DNA of 64,000 nucleotides from Flavobacteriales bacterium (GTDB lineage Bacteria; Bacteroidota; Bacteroidia; Flavobacteriales_E; Vicingaceae): NCBI GenBank assembly GCA_002401955.1, contig NVUQ01000009.1, positions 1 to 64,000 of the forward strand, read 5' to 3'. Shown piece by piece: positions 33,963 to 43,906 of this stretch (position 1 is its first letter; each line of letters starts with the position of its first letter). The notes under the pieces were generated by a model. It saw only the letters and a program-made list of their open reading frames with translations, ran no database searches and was not told where the DNA came from. The position numbers and the translations under genes were made by a program.

Positions 33963-35876
33963 ATGAAATCCAAATTACACCCTGTTTTTTTTATCCTACT
34001 ATTAGCGTCTGTTAATTCCATAAATACAGCTTCAGCACAATGTAATCCCTTTGTTGGATTTACCTATACAGACAATGGAAATGGGAGCTATTCGTTTACA
34101 GATGTTTCAGTGCCAATAACAGGACCAATACAATCTTGGTTGTGGAATTTTGGAGATGTTAACAGTACTAACTCCACACAAAATCCAACCTATTTTTTTA
34201 GTGCTAACGGGAATTGGCCAGTGACATTAATAGTAACAGACTCTGCTGGATGCATAGATACATTAATGCAATATGTAAATGTTACCTATTACCCTTGTAA
34301 TGTTTCTTTTACAACTACCGATAATGGTAATGGCAACTATTCCTTTGCATCGACATCAAATAATACATCCTCTAATGAGTTTAAGTTTGGTGACGGAGAT
34401 TCCTCATTAACCGTAAATGCTAATCATACATATACTACTAATGGAACTTATATTGTTACTTTCATATCATTCGATACTACTTTTTGTATATCAATGTACT
34501 ATGACACCTTAGTTGTTACTTCTGCAACTCCCTGTAACTTAACTGCAAGTTTTACTTCTACCGATAATGGTGGTGGTAACTATACTTTTACCTCAACAGT
34601 TACTAATGGTTCAGCTCCATACACTTACTTTTGGGACTTTGATGGTAGTATCACTAGTACTTTAACCAACCCTTCTTATACTTACCTCACTAATGGAATT
34701 TACAATCCAACATTAATTGTAATAGACTCTAATAATTGCACGTTTTTTTATAACGACACAATTATAGTTACATCTGCTACCCCTTGTAATTTAACTGCAA
34801 GTTTTATCTCTACGGATAATGGTAGCGGTAACTACTCCTTTAATTCTACAGTAAATAATGGAACAACTCCATATACTTATTCTTGGAATTTTAATGATGG
34901 TAATACCTCTACTCTTGCAAATCCTTCTAACACCTATACATCTAATGGTTGGTATAATCCTACTTTAGTTGTTACAGACTCTAACGGGTGTATTCATACT
35001 TCTCAAGACTTAATAATTGTTAGTTCTAGTACTCCTTGTAGTGTTACAGCAAGTTTTACATCTACAAATAACGGAAACGGAAACTACAGCTTTACCAATT
35101 CTTCTACTGGAAACATTAGCGCTCACTATTGGAATTTTGGTGATGGAACTACATCAAATGCTGTAAATCCCACTCATAATTATGTTGCAAATGGACTTTT
35201 TGTTGTAAGCCTTTACACTGTTGATTCCGCAGGTATTTGTGCCGATAATTACTATCAAACAATTCAAGTCTCTGGAATTAATACTCCTGTAGTCTGTAAT
35301 GCTAGTTTTGTAATTATTCCTGATACTTCAAGCAATGGAAATGTTTTCGTGTTTAACACTACAGTCGGAAATAACTTAACTTATTTGTGGAATTTTGGTG
35401 ATGGAAATACTTCAACACAACAATTCCCAAACTACTCTTATAACTCTACTGGTCCTTTTAATCTTTGTTTAACAGTTACAGATACTACTAATGGAGGAAC
35501 ATGTGTTAGTACTTATTGTGATTCTATTACAGCAGGCGGGTATGTGTTTAAAACAGGATTTACTATTTCTGTTATTGCGCCCTCTATTACAACTTCAATT
35601 AATGAAGCTCAAGAAACAATCTTAGAGTTTAATGTTTATCCAAACCCATTTAAAAATGAAGTAACGATAGAGTTAAATGCAACAGAACAAACTCAAACAG
35701 AAATATTTGTTACCGACCTTATTGGAAACAGACTTGCACAAATTAGCAGTAAAATATTAAACAGTGGTAACAATAAGCTGAACTGGAAAGCGAATGAGAT
35801 TGCTAATGGAGTTTATTTATTAAACATTAGAACCGACAATTCTTTACAGGTTAAAAAGTTAATTTTAAACAGATAA
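33963..35876 (+). CDS. PKD-repeat surface protein with T9SS type A sorting domain
   Basis: The 637-residue protein has a signal peptide (to about NTASAQ), then a series of about six PKD-type beta-sandwich units with the pattern TDNGNGxYxF, WxFGDG and NPTHxY, and a C-terminal sorting domain starting FNVYPNPFKNEVTI and ending VKKLILNR. Units 3 and 4 are very similar at the DNA level: the segment reading SATPCNLTASF recurs near 34519 and 34768. It is presumably an adhesin or scaffold on the surface. Own promoter and terminator make it a single-gene unit. Confidence 0.88.
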   Translation: MKSKLHPVFFILLLASVNSINTASAQCNPFVGFTYTDNGNGSYSFTDVSVPITGPIQSWLWNFGDVNSTNSTQNPTYFFSANGNWPVTLIVTDSAGCIDTLMQYVNVTYYPCNVSFTTTDNGNGNYSFASTSNNTSSNEFKFGDGDSSLTVNANHTYTTNGTYIVTFISFDTTFCISMYYDTLVVTSATPCNLTASFTSTDNGGGNYTFTSTVTNGSAPYTYFWDFDGSITSTLTNPSYTYLTNGIYNPTLIVIDSNNCTFFYNDTIIVTSATPCNLTASFISTDNGSGNYSFNSTVNNGTTPYTYSWNFNDGNTSTLANPSNTYTSNGWYNPTLVVTDSNGCIHTSQDLIIVSSSTPCSVTASFTSTNNGNGNYSFTNSSTGNISAHYWNFGDGTTSNAVNPTHNYVANGLFVVSLYTVDSAGICADNYYQTIQVSGINTPVVCNASFVIIPDTSSNGNVFVFNTTVGNNLTYLWNFGDGNTSTQQFPNYSYNSTGPFNLCLTVTDTTNGGTCVSTYCDSITAGGYVFKTGFTISVIAPSITTSINEAQETILEFNVYPNPFKNEVTIELNATEQTQTEIFVTDLIGNRLAQISSKILNSGNNKLNWKANEIANGVYLLNIRTDNSLQVKKLILNR

Positions 35877-35908
35877 GAACTAAGTTAATAAAACACTAAT
35901 AGATTTTA

Positions 35909-35936
35909 AAGCCTCCGAATAGTCGGAGGCTTTTTT
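35909..35936 (+). terminator. Intrinsic terminator
   Basis: GCCTCCGA (35911-35918) pairs with TCGGAGGC (35923-35930), followed by TTTTTT. Confidence 0.9.
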
Positions 35937-35960
35937 ATTCCTACTTTAGTCAACAATAAT

Positions 35961-38102
35961 ATGTCTAAGAAGAAAAAAAATAAAAAGTCGAGAAAATCAG
36001 GTTCATTTAAACACGATTTGTTGCAACAAATAATTACTGTTTTTGATAAAAATCCTAGTAAATCTTTTAACTACAAACAACTAAGTAGTGCTTTTGGTTT
36101 TAAAGATATGGCTAACAAAAAGCTCGTTACCATTATCCTTTTAGAACTAGTTGACCAAGGAAAATTAAGAGAAACACAAAGAGGAAAGTTCTGCTTAAAC
36201 GAATCTGAAAATTTTATTGAAGGCAAGGTTGATATGACCTCTCGTGGTGCTGCATACATTGTTGTAGAAGGAAACGAAAAAGATATTTACATCCATCCAA
36301 GAAATACAAACACAGCTCTTAATGGAGATATTGTTAAAGTGAGTATTTTCTCAGGAAAACACAGCAAAAAAACAGAAGGAGAAGTAGTTGAAGTGGTTGA
36401 AAGACATCAAACCGAATTTGTAGGAGTTATACAAAAGTCTCAAAACTTCTCTTTTGTTATTGTAGATAGTACAAGAATGCCTGTAGATATTTTTATATCG
36501 AATGATAAATTAAAAAATGCCAATGATGGGGATAAAGTTATTGCTAAGATTACCGAATGGCCACTAGATAAAAAAAATCCATTTGGAAAAGTACTTGAGG
36601 TTTTAGGAAAACCTGGTGAAAACGAAACAGAAATGCATGCTATTTTAGCGGAATTTGGTTTGCCTTATGAATTTAATCCTAAAATAGAAAAAGCAGCACA
36701 AGATTTAGATTTAGAAATTACTCCTCAAGAAATTAAAAAGAGAAGAGATTTTAGAACAACAACTACATTTACAATAGACCCTAAAGATGCTAAAGATTTT
36801 GATGATGCCTTATCTCTTAAAAAATTAGACAACGGAAATTGGGAAATAGGAATTCATATTGCTGATGTTTCTCATTATATACAAGCTGGTTCAGCTTTAG
36901 ATAACGAAGCTTACAAAAGAGCCACATCAGTTTATTTAGTGGACAGAGTTGTACCTATGTTGCCAGAAATATTATCGAACCAAGCATGCTCTTTAAGGCC
37001 ACATGAAACAAAGCTATGTTTTGCCGCTGTTTTTGAATTGGATGAAAAAGCAAACGTCATCAACGAATGGTTTGGACGAACAGTTATTTTTTCTGACCGA
37101 AGATTTACTTATGAAGAGGCTCAAGAACGAATAGAAAACAAAGAAGGAGATTTAGTTGAAGAAATTTTACAACTCGATAAATTAGCCAAACTTCTACGTA
37201 AAGAAAGGTTTAAAAAAGGTTCTATTGCTTTTGATAGGGTTGAAGTTAAATTTCAATTGGATTTAGAGGGAACTCCTATGGGAGTTTATTTTAAAGAAAG
37301 TAAAGATGCCAACAAACTGATAGAAGAATTTATGCTCCTTGCCAATAAGCGCGTTGCCGAATTTATTGGCAAACCACAAAAAGGAGAAAAAGCAAAAACT
37401 TTTGTTTATAGAATACATGATGAACCCAATCAAGAAAAACTACTGTCACTATCCAACTTTGTAAAGAAATTTGGTTACGATTTAAAAACGGAAGAAAAAG
37501 AAGTTGCCCACTCAATAAATGACTTATTAAAAAAGGTGCAAGGCACCAATGAAGAAGATATGATTGAGCAATTAACCATTAGAACAATGGCTAAAGCAGT
37601 TTATTCTTCCAACAACATTGGGCATTACGGGTTGGCCTTTAACCATTATTCTCATTTTACATCCCCTATAAGAAGATATCCTGATGTAATGGTACACCGT
37701 TTATTACAACATTATTTAGATGGTGGCTCTTCTGCCAATCAAAGAGAAATTGAAGACCAATGCAAGCATTCTTCTAAAATGGAAATTGCTGCAACAGAAG
37801 CTGAAAGAACATCAATAAAATATAAACAAGTAGAGTTTTTGCAAGATAAGATTGGTGAAGTTTTTGATGGGGTTATCTCTGGAGTTAGTGAATGGGGATT
37901 ATACGTTCAAATAGTCGATAATATGTGTGAAGGAATGGTAAAACTAAGTGATATTGAAGGAGATTATTATACTTATGACGCTCCTAATTATTGTGCCCGC
38001 GGAAACAATACCGGCCAAGAATATCGAATGGGTGATGAAGTAAGAATAAAAATTAAACGTGCCGACTTAGTAAAAAAACAACTCGATTTTGAATTGGTGT
38101 AA
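35961..38102 (+). CDS. rnr: Ribonuclease R
   Basis: This 713-residue 3'-5' exoribonuclease of the RNB family degrades structured RNA. It starts with a basic lysine-rich tail (KKKKNKKSRKSGSFKHDLL) and a winged-helix segment. Cold-shock domains follow (around 75-230), then the RNB catalytic core with FTIDPKDAKDFDDAL (the four metal-binding Asp), HIADVSHYI, YLVDRVVPMLPEILSNQACS and HYSHFTSPIRRYPDVMVHR. A C-terminal S1 domain ends at KQLDFELV. The last 65 bases of the gene are repeated exactly 1.2 kb downstream. Confidence 0.95.
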   Translation: MSKKKKNKKSRKSGSFKHDLLQQIITVFDKNPSKSFNYKQLSSAFGFKDMANKKLVTIILLELVDQGKLRETQRGKFCLNESENFIEGKVDMTSRGAAYIVVEGNEKDIYIHPRNTNTALNGDIVKVSIFSGKHSKKTEGEVVEVVERHQTEFVGVIQKSQNFSFVIVDSTRMPVDIFISNDKLKNANDGDKVIAKITEWPLDKKNPFGKVLEVLGKPGENETEMHAILAEFGLPYEFNPKIEKAAQDLDLEITPQEIKKRRDFRTTTTFTIDPKDAKDFDDALSLKKLDNGNWEIGIHIADVSHYIQAGSALDNEAYKRATSVYLVDRVVPMLPEILSNQACSLRPHETKLCFAAVFELDEKANVINEWFGRTVIFSDRRFTYEEAQERIENKEGDLVEEILQLDKLAKLLRKERFKKGSIAFDRVEVKFQLDLEGTPMGVYFKESKDANKLIEEFMLLANKRVAEFIGKPQKGEKAKTFVYRIHDEPNQEKLLSLSNFVKKFGYDLKTEEKEVAHSINDLLKKVQGTNEEDMIEQLTIRTMAKAVYSSNNIGHYGLAFNHYSHFTSPIRRYPDVMVHRLLQHYLDGGSSANQREIEDQCKHSSKMEIAATEAERTSIKYKQVEFLQDKIGEVFDGVISGVSEWGLYVQIVDNMCEGMVKLSDIEGDYYTYDAPNYCARGNNTGQEYRMGDEVRIKIKRADLVKKQLDFELV

Positions 38103-38136
38103 AAACTCTTTTTTTGTTAAAAAATTAAACCACATT

Positions 38137-39166
38137 ATGAAAACGTTAATTACCATCGCATTAAGTTTATTAGTAGCTACTGGATCCTTGGCTCAAACAT
38201 ATTTAACTCAAGCAAGACCTGCTGACAAAAAAGAATGGGGATATATGAACGAGAAAGGAGAATGGATTATTGAGCCAAAGTATAGAAAATGTTTTAAATT
38301 CTCTGAAGGTTATGCTCCAATCTATGAAGGAAAAAAATTCTTCTTTATCAATCCTAAAGGAGAAACATTAAAGACTGAGGTTGAAAATTTTAAACTTTTC
38401 AATGTTTTCGGAATTGGAATGCAAGGATTTTCTAACGGTATGGTTGCTATCTTGTCCCAAAAAAAATGGGGTTACCTGAATACTGATGGTAAATTAGCTA
38501 TTGATTTGAAATATGACAAAGCACTAAAGTTTGATGAGGGCTTTGCTGTTGTTCGTAAAAATGAGGACTTCTTTGTTATTAATAAAACTGGAGATGAATT
38601 TCCTATTAATGGAGCTGTTGATGTCAAAAACTTTTCCGAAGGACTAGCTCCATATAGAGCTACTAATAAAATGTTTGGTTTTATAGGAACTGATGGGAAA
38701 GAAATCATAAAAGCAGAATTTACAAGTGTCGGTTACTTTTCTGAAGGATTAGCATGGGCGAAAACAATAGACAAGAAAATAGGTTTTATTAATGAAAAAG
38801 GAGAATGGGTTATTAAACCAACATTCTTAGCTGCAAAAGATTTTGAATCTGTGAGTGGCCTCGCGATGGTAAAAGATGGCGAAAACTGGGTCTATACAAA
38901 CAAAACTGGAAAACTTTTAACCATCTCTTCTGACCGTCCCAAAAAGTTTGAAAATGGTTTTGCAAAAGGAATCAAAGGAGACAAATGGGGATTCTACAAT
39001 AAACAAGGCGATGGGCATAGAGGCTAAATTTGACGGTTTAAGGTCGTTTAAAAACGGTTTTGCAGCAGCAAAAAAAGGAGGCAAATGGGGCTTAATTAAT
39101 GAAGTAGGAGAATGGATTGTTGAACCAACTTTAGGTGGGATAAAAGATGTGGAATTAGTTAAGTAA
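38137..39166 (+). pseudogene. WG-repeat protein gene with a frameshift
   Basis: The first frame starts at the ATG at 38137 (signal peptide ending ATGSLAQ) and encodes WG repeats of the form KKWGYLNTDGKLAIDLKYDK. Near 39011-39016 the frame breaks: frame one ends shortly after GFYNKQGDGHRG, while the next frame continues IEAKFDGLRSFKNGFAAAKK and WGLINEVGEWIVEP to the stop at 39164-39166. The expected joint is NKQGxWAIEAKFD, so about two bases seem lost. Intact, it would be a secreted protein of about 343 residues. Sequencing error is possible. It lies between rnr and a partial copy of the rnr 3' end. Confidence 0.85.
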
Positions 39167-39221
39167 TTACCAAAAAAATCTTCCTTAAAAAAATGCACTT
39201 AATTTGCCTAAATTCTAACAT

Positions 39222-39326
39222 AAACTATTGTGCTCGAGGAAACGATACCGAATGGGTGATGAAGTAAGAATAAAAATTAAACGTGCCGACTTAGTAAAAA
39301 AACAACTCGATTTAAAATTGGTTTAA
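39222..39326 (+). pseudogene. Partial duplicate of the rnr 3' end
   Basis: Bases 39249-39313 are identical to 38025-38089 (65 of 65), encoding MGDEVRIKIKRADLVKKQLD. Homology continues upstream to about 39222, with about 13 bases missing relative to rnr, and downstream to the stop. It has no start codon and is not a gene. Together with rnr it forms a direct repeat bracketing the WG-repeat gene. Confidence 0.92.
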
Positions 39327-39642
39327 AATTTCTTCTTAAATAGTAAGAACTCTCAAACTCTTTCCTCTTAGTATAAAAATAGCTTTACGAAAAAGGCAAT
39401 AAGAAAGAGAAGAATTCTGCTCTAACCAAAAAAAATATCCCCCTTTTATTTTCTAGAATAAGCATTCTAACTTTAGCTTAAGATTTGATTTTCATGTATA
39501 AACGTGAAATTTTAAAGTTAAAAATTACTCAGTTTTGTGCAAAATTAAGCTGCTTTGTTAAAGATTTATCAGTATGCCCGCAACTTTATAAAGCAACCTA
39601 ACAAATCTGTTTACGTCTAAAAAGAAACAAGAATATAATTTT
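39327..39642. other. Gene-free stretch upstream of a large T9SS cargo gene
   Basis: AT-rich sequence with no open frame of note, no clear inverted repeats and no exact TAnnTTTG match next to the start at 39643. It probably contains the promoter for that gene. Confidence 0.5.
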
Positions 39643-42600
39643 ATGGGTTTTAGATTACTAATCATACTTTGTTTGTTCGGAATTCACAACTATTCCTTAG
39701 GACAAAACTTTACTGTAACCACTACCAATGATGCGGTAGATGCCAATCCTGGGAATGGGGTATGTGATGACGGGGCAGGGAATTGCACCTTAAGAGCAGC
39801 TATTCAAGAAAGTAATGCATTAGGAGGGTCTCACACCATTACTTTAGGTGCAGGGTCTCACACATTAACCATTGTTGGTATTGGTGAGGATGCGTGTGCT
39901 TCAGGAGATTTAGATGTAACAGCTGATATTATAATTAATGGGGTAACTACATTAACCTCTATTATTGATATTGATAGTTTAGATCGAGTTTTTCATATTT
40001 TACCAGTTGGAAATTTATCAATTTCTAATTCAACAATTAAACGAGGATACAGTTCTGGAGGTCATGGCGGAGGTTTTTTAAATGAAGGAACACTTACGAT
40101 TACCTATAGCCATGTTACAGAAAATATAGCAACTCTACCAGACGGTGCATTTTATTCTGGAGGATTTGGGGGTGGTATTGCTAATTATGGGACATTAACA
40201 ATATCTAATTCTACATTGTTTTTAAATGAAGCAATTGGAGGAAGAGGGGTTAATGGCCAAGATGGTGGTGGTGGAAGCGGAAGTGCCCCAGGTTTTGGAG
40301 GAGCAATTTACAATGACTTAACTGGAATAATCACATTAACAAACTCTACTATTTCAGATAATAATGCTCGTGGCGGAATGTTTTCTGGAGGAGCAGCCAA
40401 TAACGGAAATTGGAGTGTAGCTGGAAAGCAAGGTGCAGGACCAAACGGGGGAGCTGGAGGAGCAGCTGGTGCTGGAGCAGGAGGAAATGGAGGGGATTAC
40501 TCTGGTGGTGGTGGTGGTGGAAGTAGTTCTAACCCAGGTGGTCCAGGCGGATTAGGAGGGTATGGAGCAGGTGGTGGTGGTCATGGAGCACAAAGTGGTG
40601 GTGGCACTTCTGCAGCAGGAGCACTTGGAGGTTTTGGAGGTGGGCAAGGAAATGGATCTTGCTGTTCTTCTGGAGGAGGTGGTGGTGCTGGTGCTGGTTT
40701 AGGTGGTGCTATTTTTAATAATGGAGGAAACATAACTACAACCAATGTAACCATTGCATTTAATAATGCATATGGAGGCCAAGGCGCATCACTTAATAAT
40801 ACAGGAGGTTGGGCAAGAGGAGGAACGCCTGGTTCTGGATTTGGTGGTGGAGTTTTTAATAGAAGTGGTACAGTTGATTTAAATAATACATTATTAGCCA
40901 ACAATCAAACTTTTAATAATATTGAGAATTCTAACCTAGTAGGAAATGCCACTAATGAAGAACTTTATGGTAGTTATACTTCTACAAACGGACATAATTT
41001 AGTTTATAATATTGGTGCTGGCACTTTAGGTGGAAATACTACTGGTAACATTGTTGGACAAGACCCTATTATTTTCCCATTAGCAAATAATGGCGGCTTA
41101 ACTTACACTATTAAAATTGCAGTTTGTCCAAACAGCCCTGCTCTGGATGCGGCCCTGGATGCGATTGCACCAGCTCTTGATCAAAGAGGTTTTCCACGAA
41201 TAAACGTATACGGAGGGCCTAATCTTACTGATATTGGTGCTTTTGAATCAGCAGATACTTTATTCTATATAGGTGGTACTGTTGTTGATATCTGCCAAGG
41301 AGCTAATAATGGACAAGCAACTGTTAATCCTATAGGTGGAAACACTCCTTTTACTTTTTTATGGGATGTTAATGCTGCAAATCAAACAACCCAAACCGCA
41401 ACCAATTTAGGGGTAGGAAATTATACTGTTACTGTTACAGACTCTAATGGTTGCTCCAAGGATACAACTTTTACTATAACACAACAGCTTGCTGCAACTA
41501 GTGCCGACACTCAGGTAGCTTGTAACACATACAACTGGATAGATGGAAATAATTATATCGCAAGTAATAATACAGCTACTCACACTATAATTGGTGGCTC
41601 TTATACAGGCTGCGACAGTATCGTAACTCTTAACTTAACGATTAGTCCATCAGTTTATGGTACTGACACTCAAGTAGCTTGTGATAGTTACACTTGGGCG
41701 TTAAATTCAACAACTTATACAAGTAGCACTAATACGCCAACTGTTACTTTAACCAATGCGGCCAATTGTGATTCTGTTGTAACACTTGATTTAACTATAA
41801 ACAATTCCAATACAGGAACTGATGTACAAGTAGCTTGTGATACTTATACGTGGCCATTAAATTCAACAACTTATACAAGCAGTACCAATACACCAACCGT
41901 TACATTAACCAATGCTGCTAATTGTGATTCTATTGTTACACTTGATTTAACCATTAATAATAGTAATGCTGGAACCGATGTACAGGTAGCTTGTGATAGT
42001 TATATATGGCCTTTAAATGCAACAACTTATACCAGCAGTACCAATACACCAACTGTTACTCTAACCAATGCCGCCAATTGTGATTCTGTAGTTACTTTGG
42101 ATTTAACCATTAACAGCAGTAACGCTGGAACAGATGTGCAAATAGCTTGTGTTTCTTATACATGGCCATTAAATGCAACAACTTATACAAGCAGTACAAA
42201 CACACCAACTGCTACCTTAACCAATGCCGCCAATTGTGATTCTATTGTAACACTTGATTTAACGATTACTACTTTCTCTCAAGGGACAGATCTGCAAGTG
42301 GCTTGTGATACTTACACATGGCCGTTAAATGCGACAACTTATACAGCCAATAACAATACCGCTACGCATAACATTGTGAACGGATCTGCTAATGGATGTG
42401 ACTCTATTGTTTTATTAGATTTAACCATTAACAACTCTAATACAGGAACTGATGTGCAAGTAGCCTGTGATTCATACATTTGGATTGATGGAATCAACTA
42501 TATCGCAAGTAACAGTACAGCCACCCACACTATAATTGGTGGTGCAGCTAATGGTTGTGATAGTATTGTCACCTTAGATTTAACTATTAACATAACTCCA

Positions 42601-43308
42601 ACAGCAGATTCTCCAAACAACCTAGTAGCCTGTGATAGTTACACACTACCAGCCTTAACTATAGGTAATTATTTTACTGCTCCTAACGGTGGTGGAACTG
42701 CTTTATTTGCTGGAGATATTATTACCACCGATAATACAATATTTATTTATGCGGAAACAGGGACTACGCCTAACTGCTATAATGAAAATAACTTCACAAT
42801 TTCTATCATTACCCCCCCTACTGTTAACCTAATTGAGGATACCACAATTTGCTTAGACGAAACATTATTGTTAGTTCCTGAAAGCAATGTAAACGTAAGT
42901 TATTTGTGGCAAGACAATTCTACCAACAACGAATTTTTAGTGGAAGATGAAGGTGTTTATTATGTTGAAGCAATACTAATACCTTGCCCTACTGTTAGAG
43001 ATAGTATTACTATTAGTAAAAAAGACTGCGATTGCCATGTCTATTTACCCAATTCTTTTACCCCAAATGACGATTCTAAAAATGACCTATTAAAAGCCGA
43101 ATACACCTGTGAATTTAAATCTTTTAACTTTGCAATATACGATCGTTGGGGAGAGAAACTATTCGAAACAAATAATCCTGGAAATGGATGGGATGGTTAT
43201 TTTAAAGGAGAATTAGTACCTACTGGAGTATATATTTGCAAAGTAAATTATGAAGGTTCTGATAATATTTCTGTAAAAAAAGTAACTGGAGTAACACTAA
43301 TAAAATAG
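39643..43308 (+). CDS. Large repetitive surface protein with CSLREA-like start and T9SS type B sorting domain
   Basis: The 1221-residue protein has a signal peptide (to about SLGQ), a CSLREA-type N-terminal segment ([20 protein letters not shown]) and a right-handed parallel beta-helix-like region with long Gly-rich loops (about 200-370, GGAGGAAGAGAGGNGG). A SprB-like unit ([20 protein letters not shown]) and seven units of about 51 residues ([16 protein letters not shown] and [13 protein letters not shown]) follow. The end ([40 protein letters not shown]) is the gliding-motility-associated/CHU type B sorting domain. It is expected to be exported by T9SS and displayed as an adhesin. It is not next to its own PorP/SprF gene. 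Confidence 0.9.
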   Translation: MGFRLLIILCLFGIHNYSLGQNFTVTTTNDAVDANPGNGVCDDGAGNCTLRAAIQESNALGGSHTITLGAGSHTLTIVGIGEDACASGDLDVTADIIINGVTTLTSIIDIDSLDRVFHILPVGNLSISNSTIKRGYSSGGHGGGFLNEGTLTITYSHVTENIATLPDGAFYSGGFGGGIANYGTLTISNSTLFLNEAIGGRGVNGQDGGGGSGSAPGFGGAIYNDLTGIITLTNSTISDNNARGGMFSGGAANNGNWSVAGKQGAGPNGGAGGAAGAGAGGNGGDYSGGGGGGSSSNPGGPGGLGGYGAGGGGHGAQSGGGTSAAGALGGFGGGQGNGSCCSSGGGGGAGAGLGGAIFNNGGNITTTNVTIAFNNAYGGQGASLNNTGGWARGGTPGSGFGGGVFNRSGTVDLNNTLLANNQTFNNIENSNLVGNATNEELYGSYTSTNGHNLVYNIGAGTLGGNTTGNIVGQDPIIFPLANNGGLTYTIKIAVCPNSPALDAALDAIAPALDQRGFPRINVYGGPNLTDIGAFESADTLFYIGGTVVDICQGANNGQATVNPIGGNTPFTFLWDVNAANQTTQTATNLGVGNYTVTVTDSNGCSKDTTFTITQQLAATSADTQVACNTYNWIDGNNYIASNNTATHTIIGGSYTGCDSIVTLNLTISPSVYGTDTQVACDSYTWALNSTTYTSSTNTPTVTLTNAANCDSVVTLDLTINNSNTGTDVQVACDTYTWPLNSTTYTSSTNTPTVTLTNAANCDSIVTLDLTINNSNAGTDVQVACDSYIWPLNATTYTSSTNTPTVTLTNAANCDSVVTLDLTINSSNAGTDVQIACVSYTWPLNATTYTSSTNTPTATLTNAANCDSIVTLDLTITTFSQGTDLQVACDTYTWPLNATTYTANNNTATHNIVNGSANGCDSIVLLDLTINNSNTGTDVQVACDSYIWIDGINYIASNSTATHTIIGGAANGCDSIVTLDLTINITPTADSPNNLVACDSYTLPALTIGNYFTAPNGGGTALFAGDIITTDNTIFIYAETGTTPNCYNENNFTISIITPPTVNLIEDTTICLDETLLLVPESNVNVSYLWQDNSTNNEFLVEDEGVYYVEAILIPCPTVRDSITISKKDCDCHVYLPNSFTPNDDSKNDLLKAEYTCEFKSFNFAIYDRWGEKLFETNNPGNGWDGYFKGELVPTGVYICKVNYEGSDNISVKKVTGVTLIK
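41500..42590 (+). repeat. Seven in-frame tandem units of about 153 bp
   Basis: Units encode [20 protein letters not shown], a [19 protein letters not shown] segment and [12 protein letters not shown]. The central four units are almost identical in protein sequence, indicating recent duplication or gene conversion; the outer ones have diverged. Confidence 0.85.
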
Positions 43309-43324
43309 TTTTATTTTAACGTTT

Positions 43325-43834
43325 CTATTTTGCTTTCTTATATAATGGAACTGCCGAGCAAGCTTCACCAAACATTATACTCTTTGCATAAGCTTGAAGT
43401 TTTACCGTAAAATCTACAAAAACCGATTCTGGTATTGGATATTTACCACACCCTTTTACAATGATAGTTGCGTCTTTAAACTGAGAAAAATCAATTGCAG
43501 AAAATACATCATTAAAAATAGTTTTTTCTAAATCTTCTTTATTGCCAAAAACTACCTTTTTAGCAAAAGGTTTAATATGCGAAGCAACCAGCATAAAAGC
43601 CCATAAAGGGACAATGGCATCAACCGAACAAATAATTCCAACATATTTACGCTCATAAATTGTCCAATCATTATTCTTTAAAAACGTTCTAAAATCTTTT
43701 TCTATTAAAGCCAATTCATCCTTTAAACAAGCTGCCAAATCAAAAACAACACGCTCTCCTTTGGGATAGTAGTCATCTAGGCTTACCTGTAATAAATTAC
43801 TGTTTTCAACTCTATTTATAATTTCTTCTGCCAT
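43325..43834 (-). CDS. DUF2480-family protein
   Basis: The 169-residue product matches the Bacteroidota-specific DUF2480 family: INRVENSNLLQVSLDDYYPKGERVVFD at the start, then LKNNDWTIYERKYVGI and a C-terminal KGCGKYPIPESVFVDFT. It has no signal peptide and is probably cytoplasmic. Function unknown. An upstream in-frame GTG at 43849 exists; the ATG at 43834 fits the family start and has AAGAAAGAG just before it. Confidence 0.8.
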   Translation of the reverse strand: MAEEIINRVENSNLLQVSLDDYYPKGERVVFDLAACLKDELALIEKDFRTFLKNNDWTIYERKYVGIICSVDAIVPLWAFMLVASHIKPFAKKVVFGNKEDLEKTIFNDVFSAIDFSQFKDATIIVKGCGKYPIPESVFVDFTVKLQAYAKSIMFGEACSAVPLYKKAK

Positions 43835-43906
43835 AATCTCTTTCTTCACTATAATATTCCTTACAAACTTAATAAAACTTTAAATGTTATTTTTACGAAT
43901 AATTTT

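Noticed and set aside
41500-42590. CRISPR or satellite DNA
   Set aside because: The repeats are coding, in frame and part of a T9SS cargo protein.
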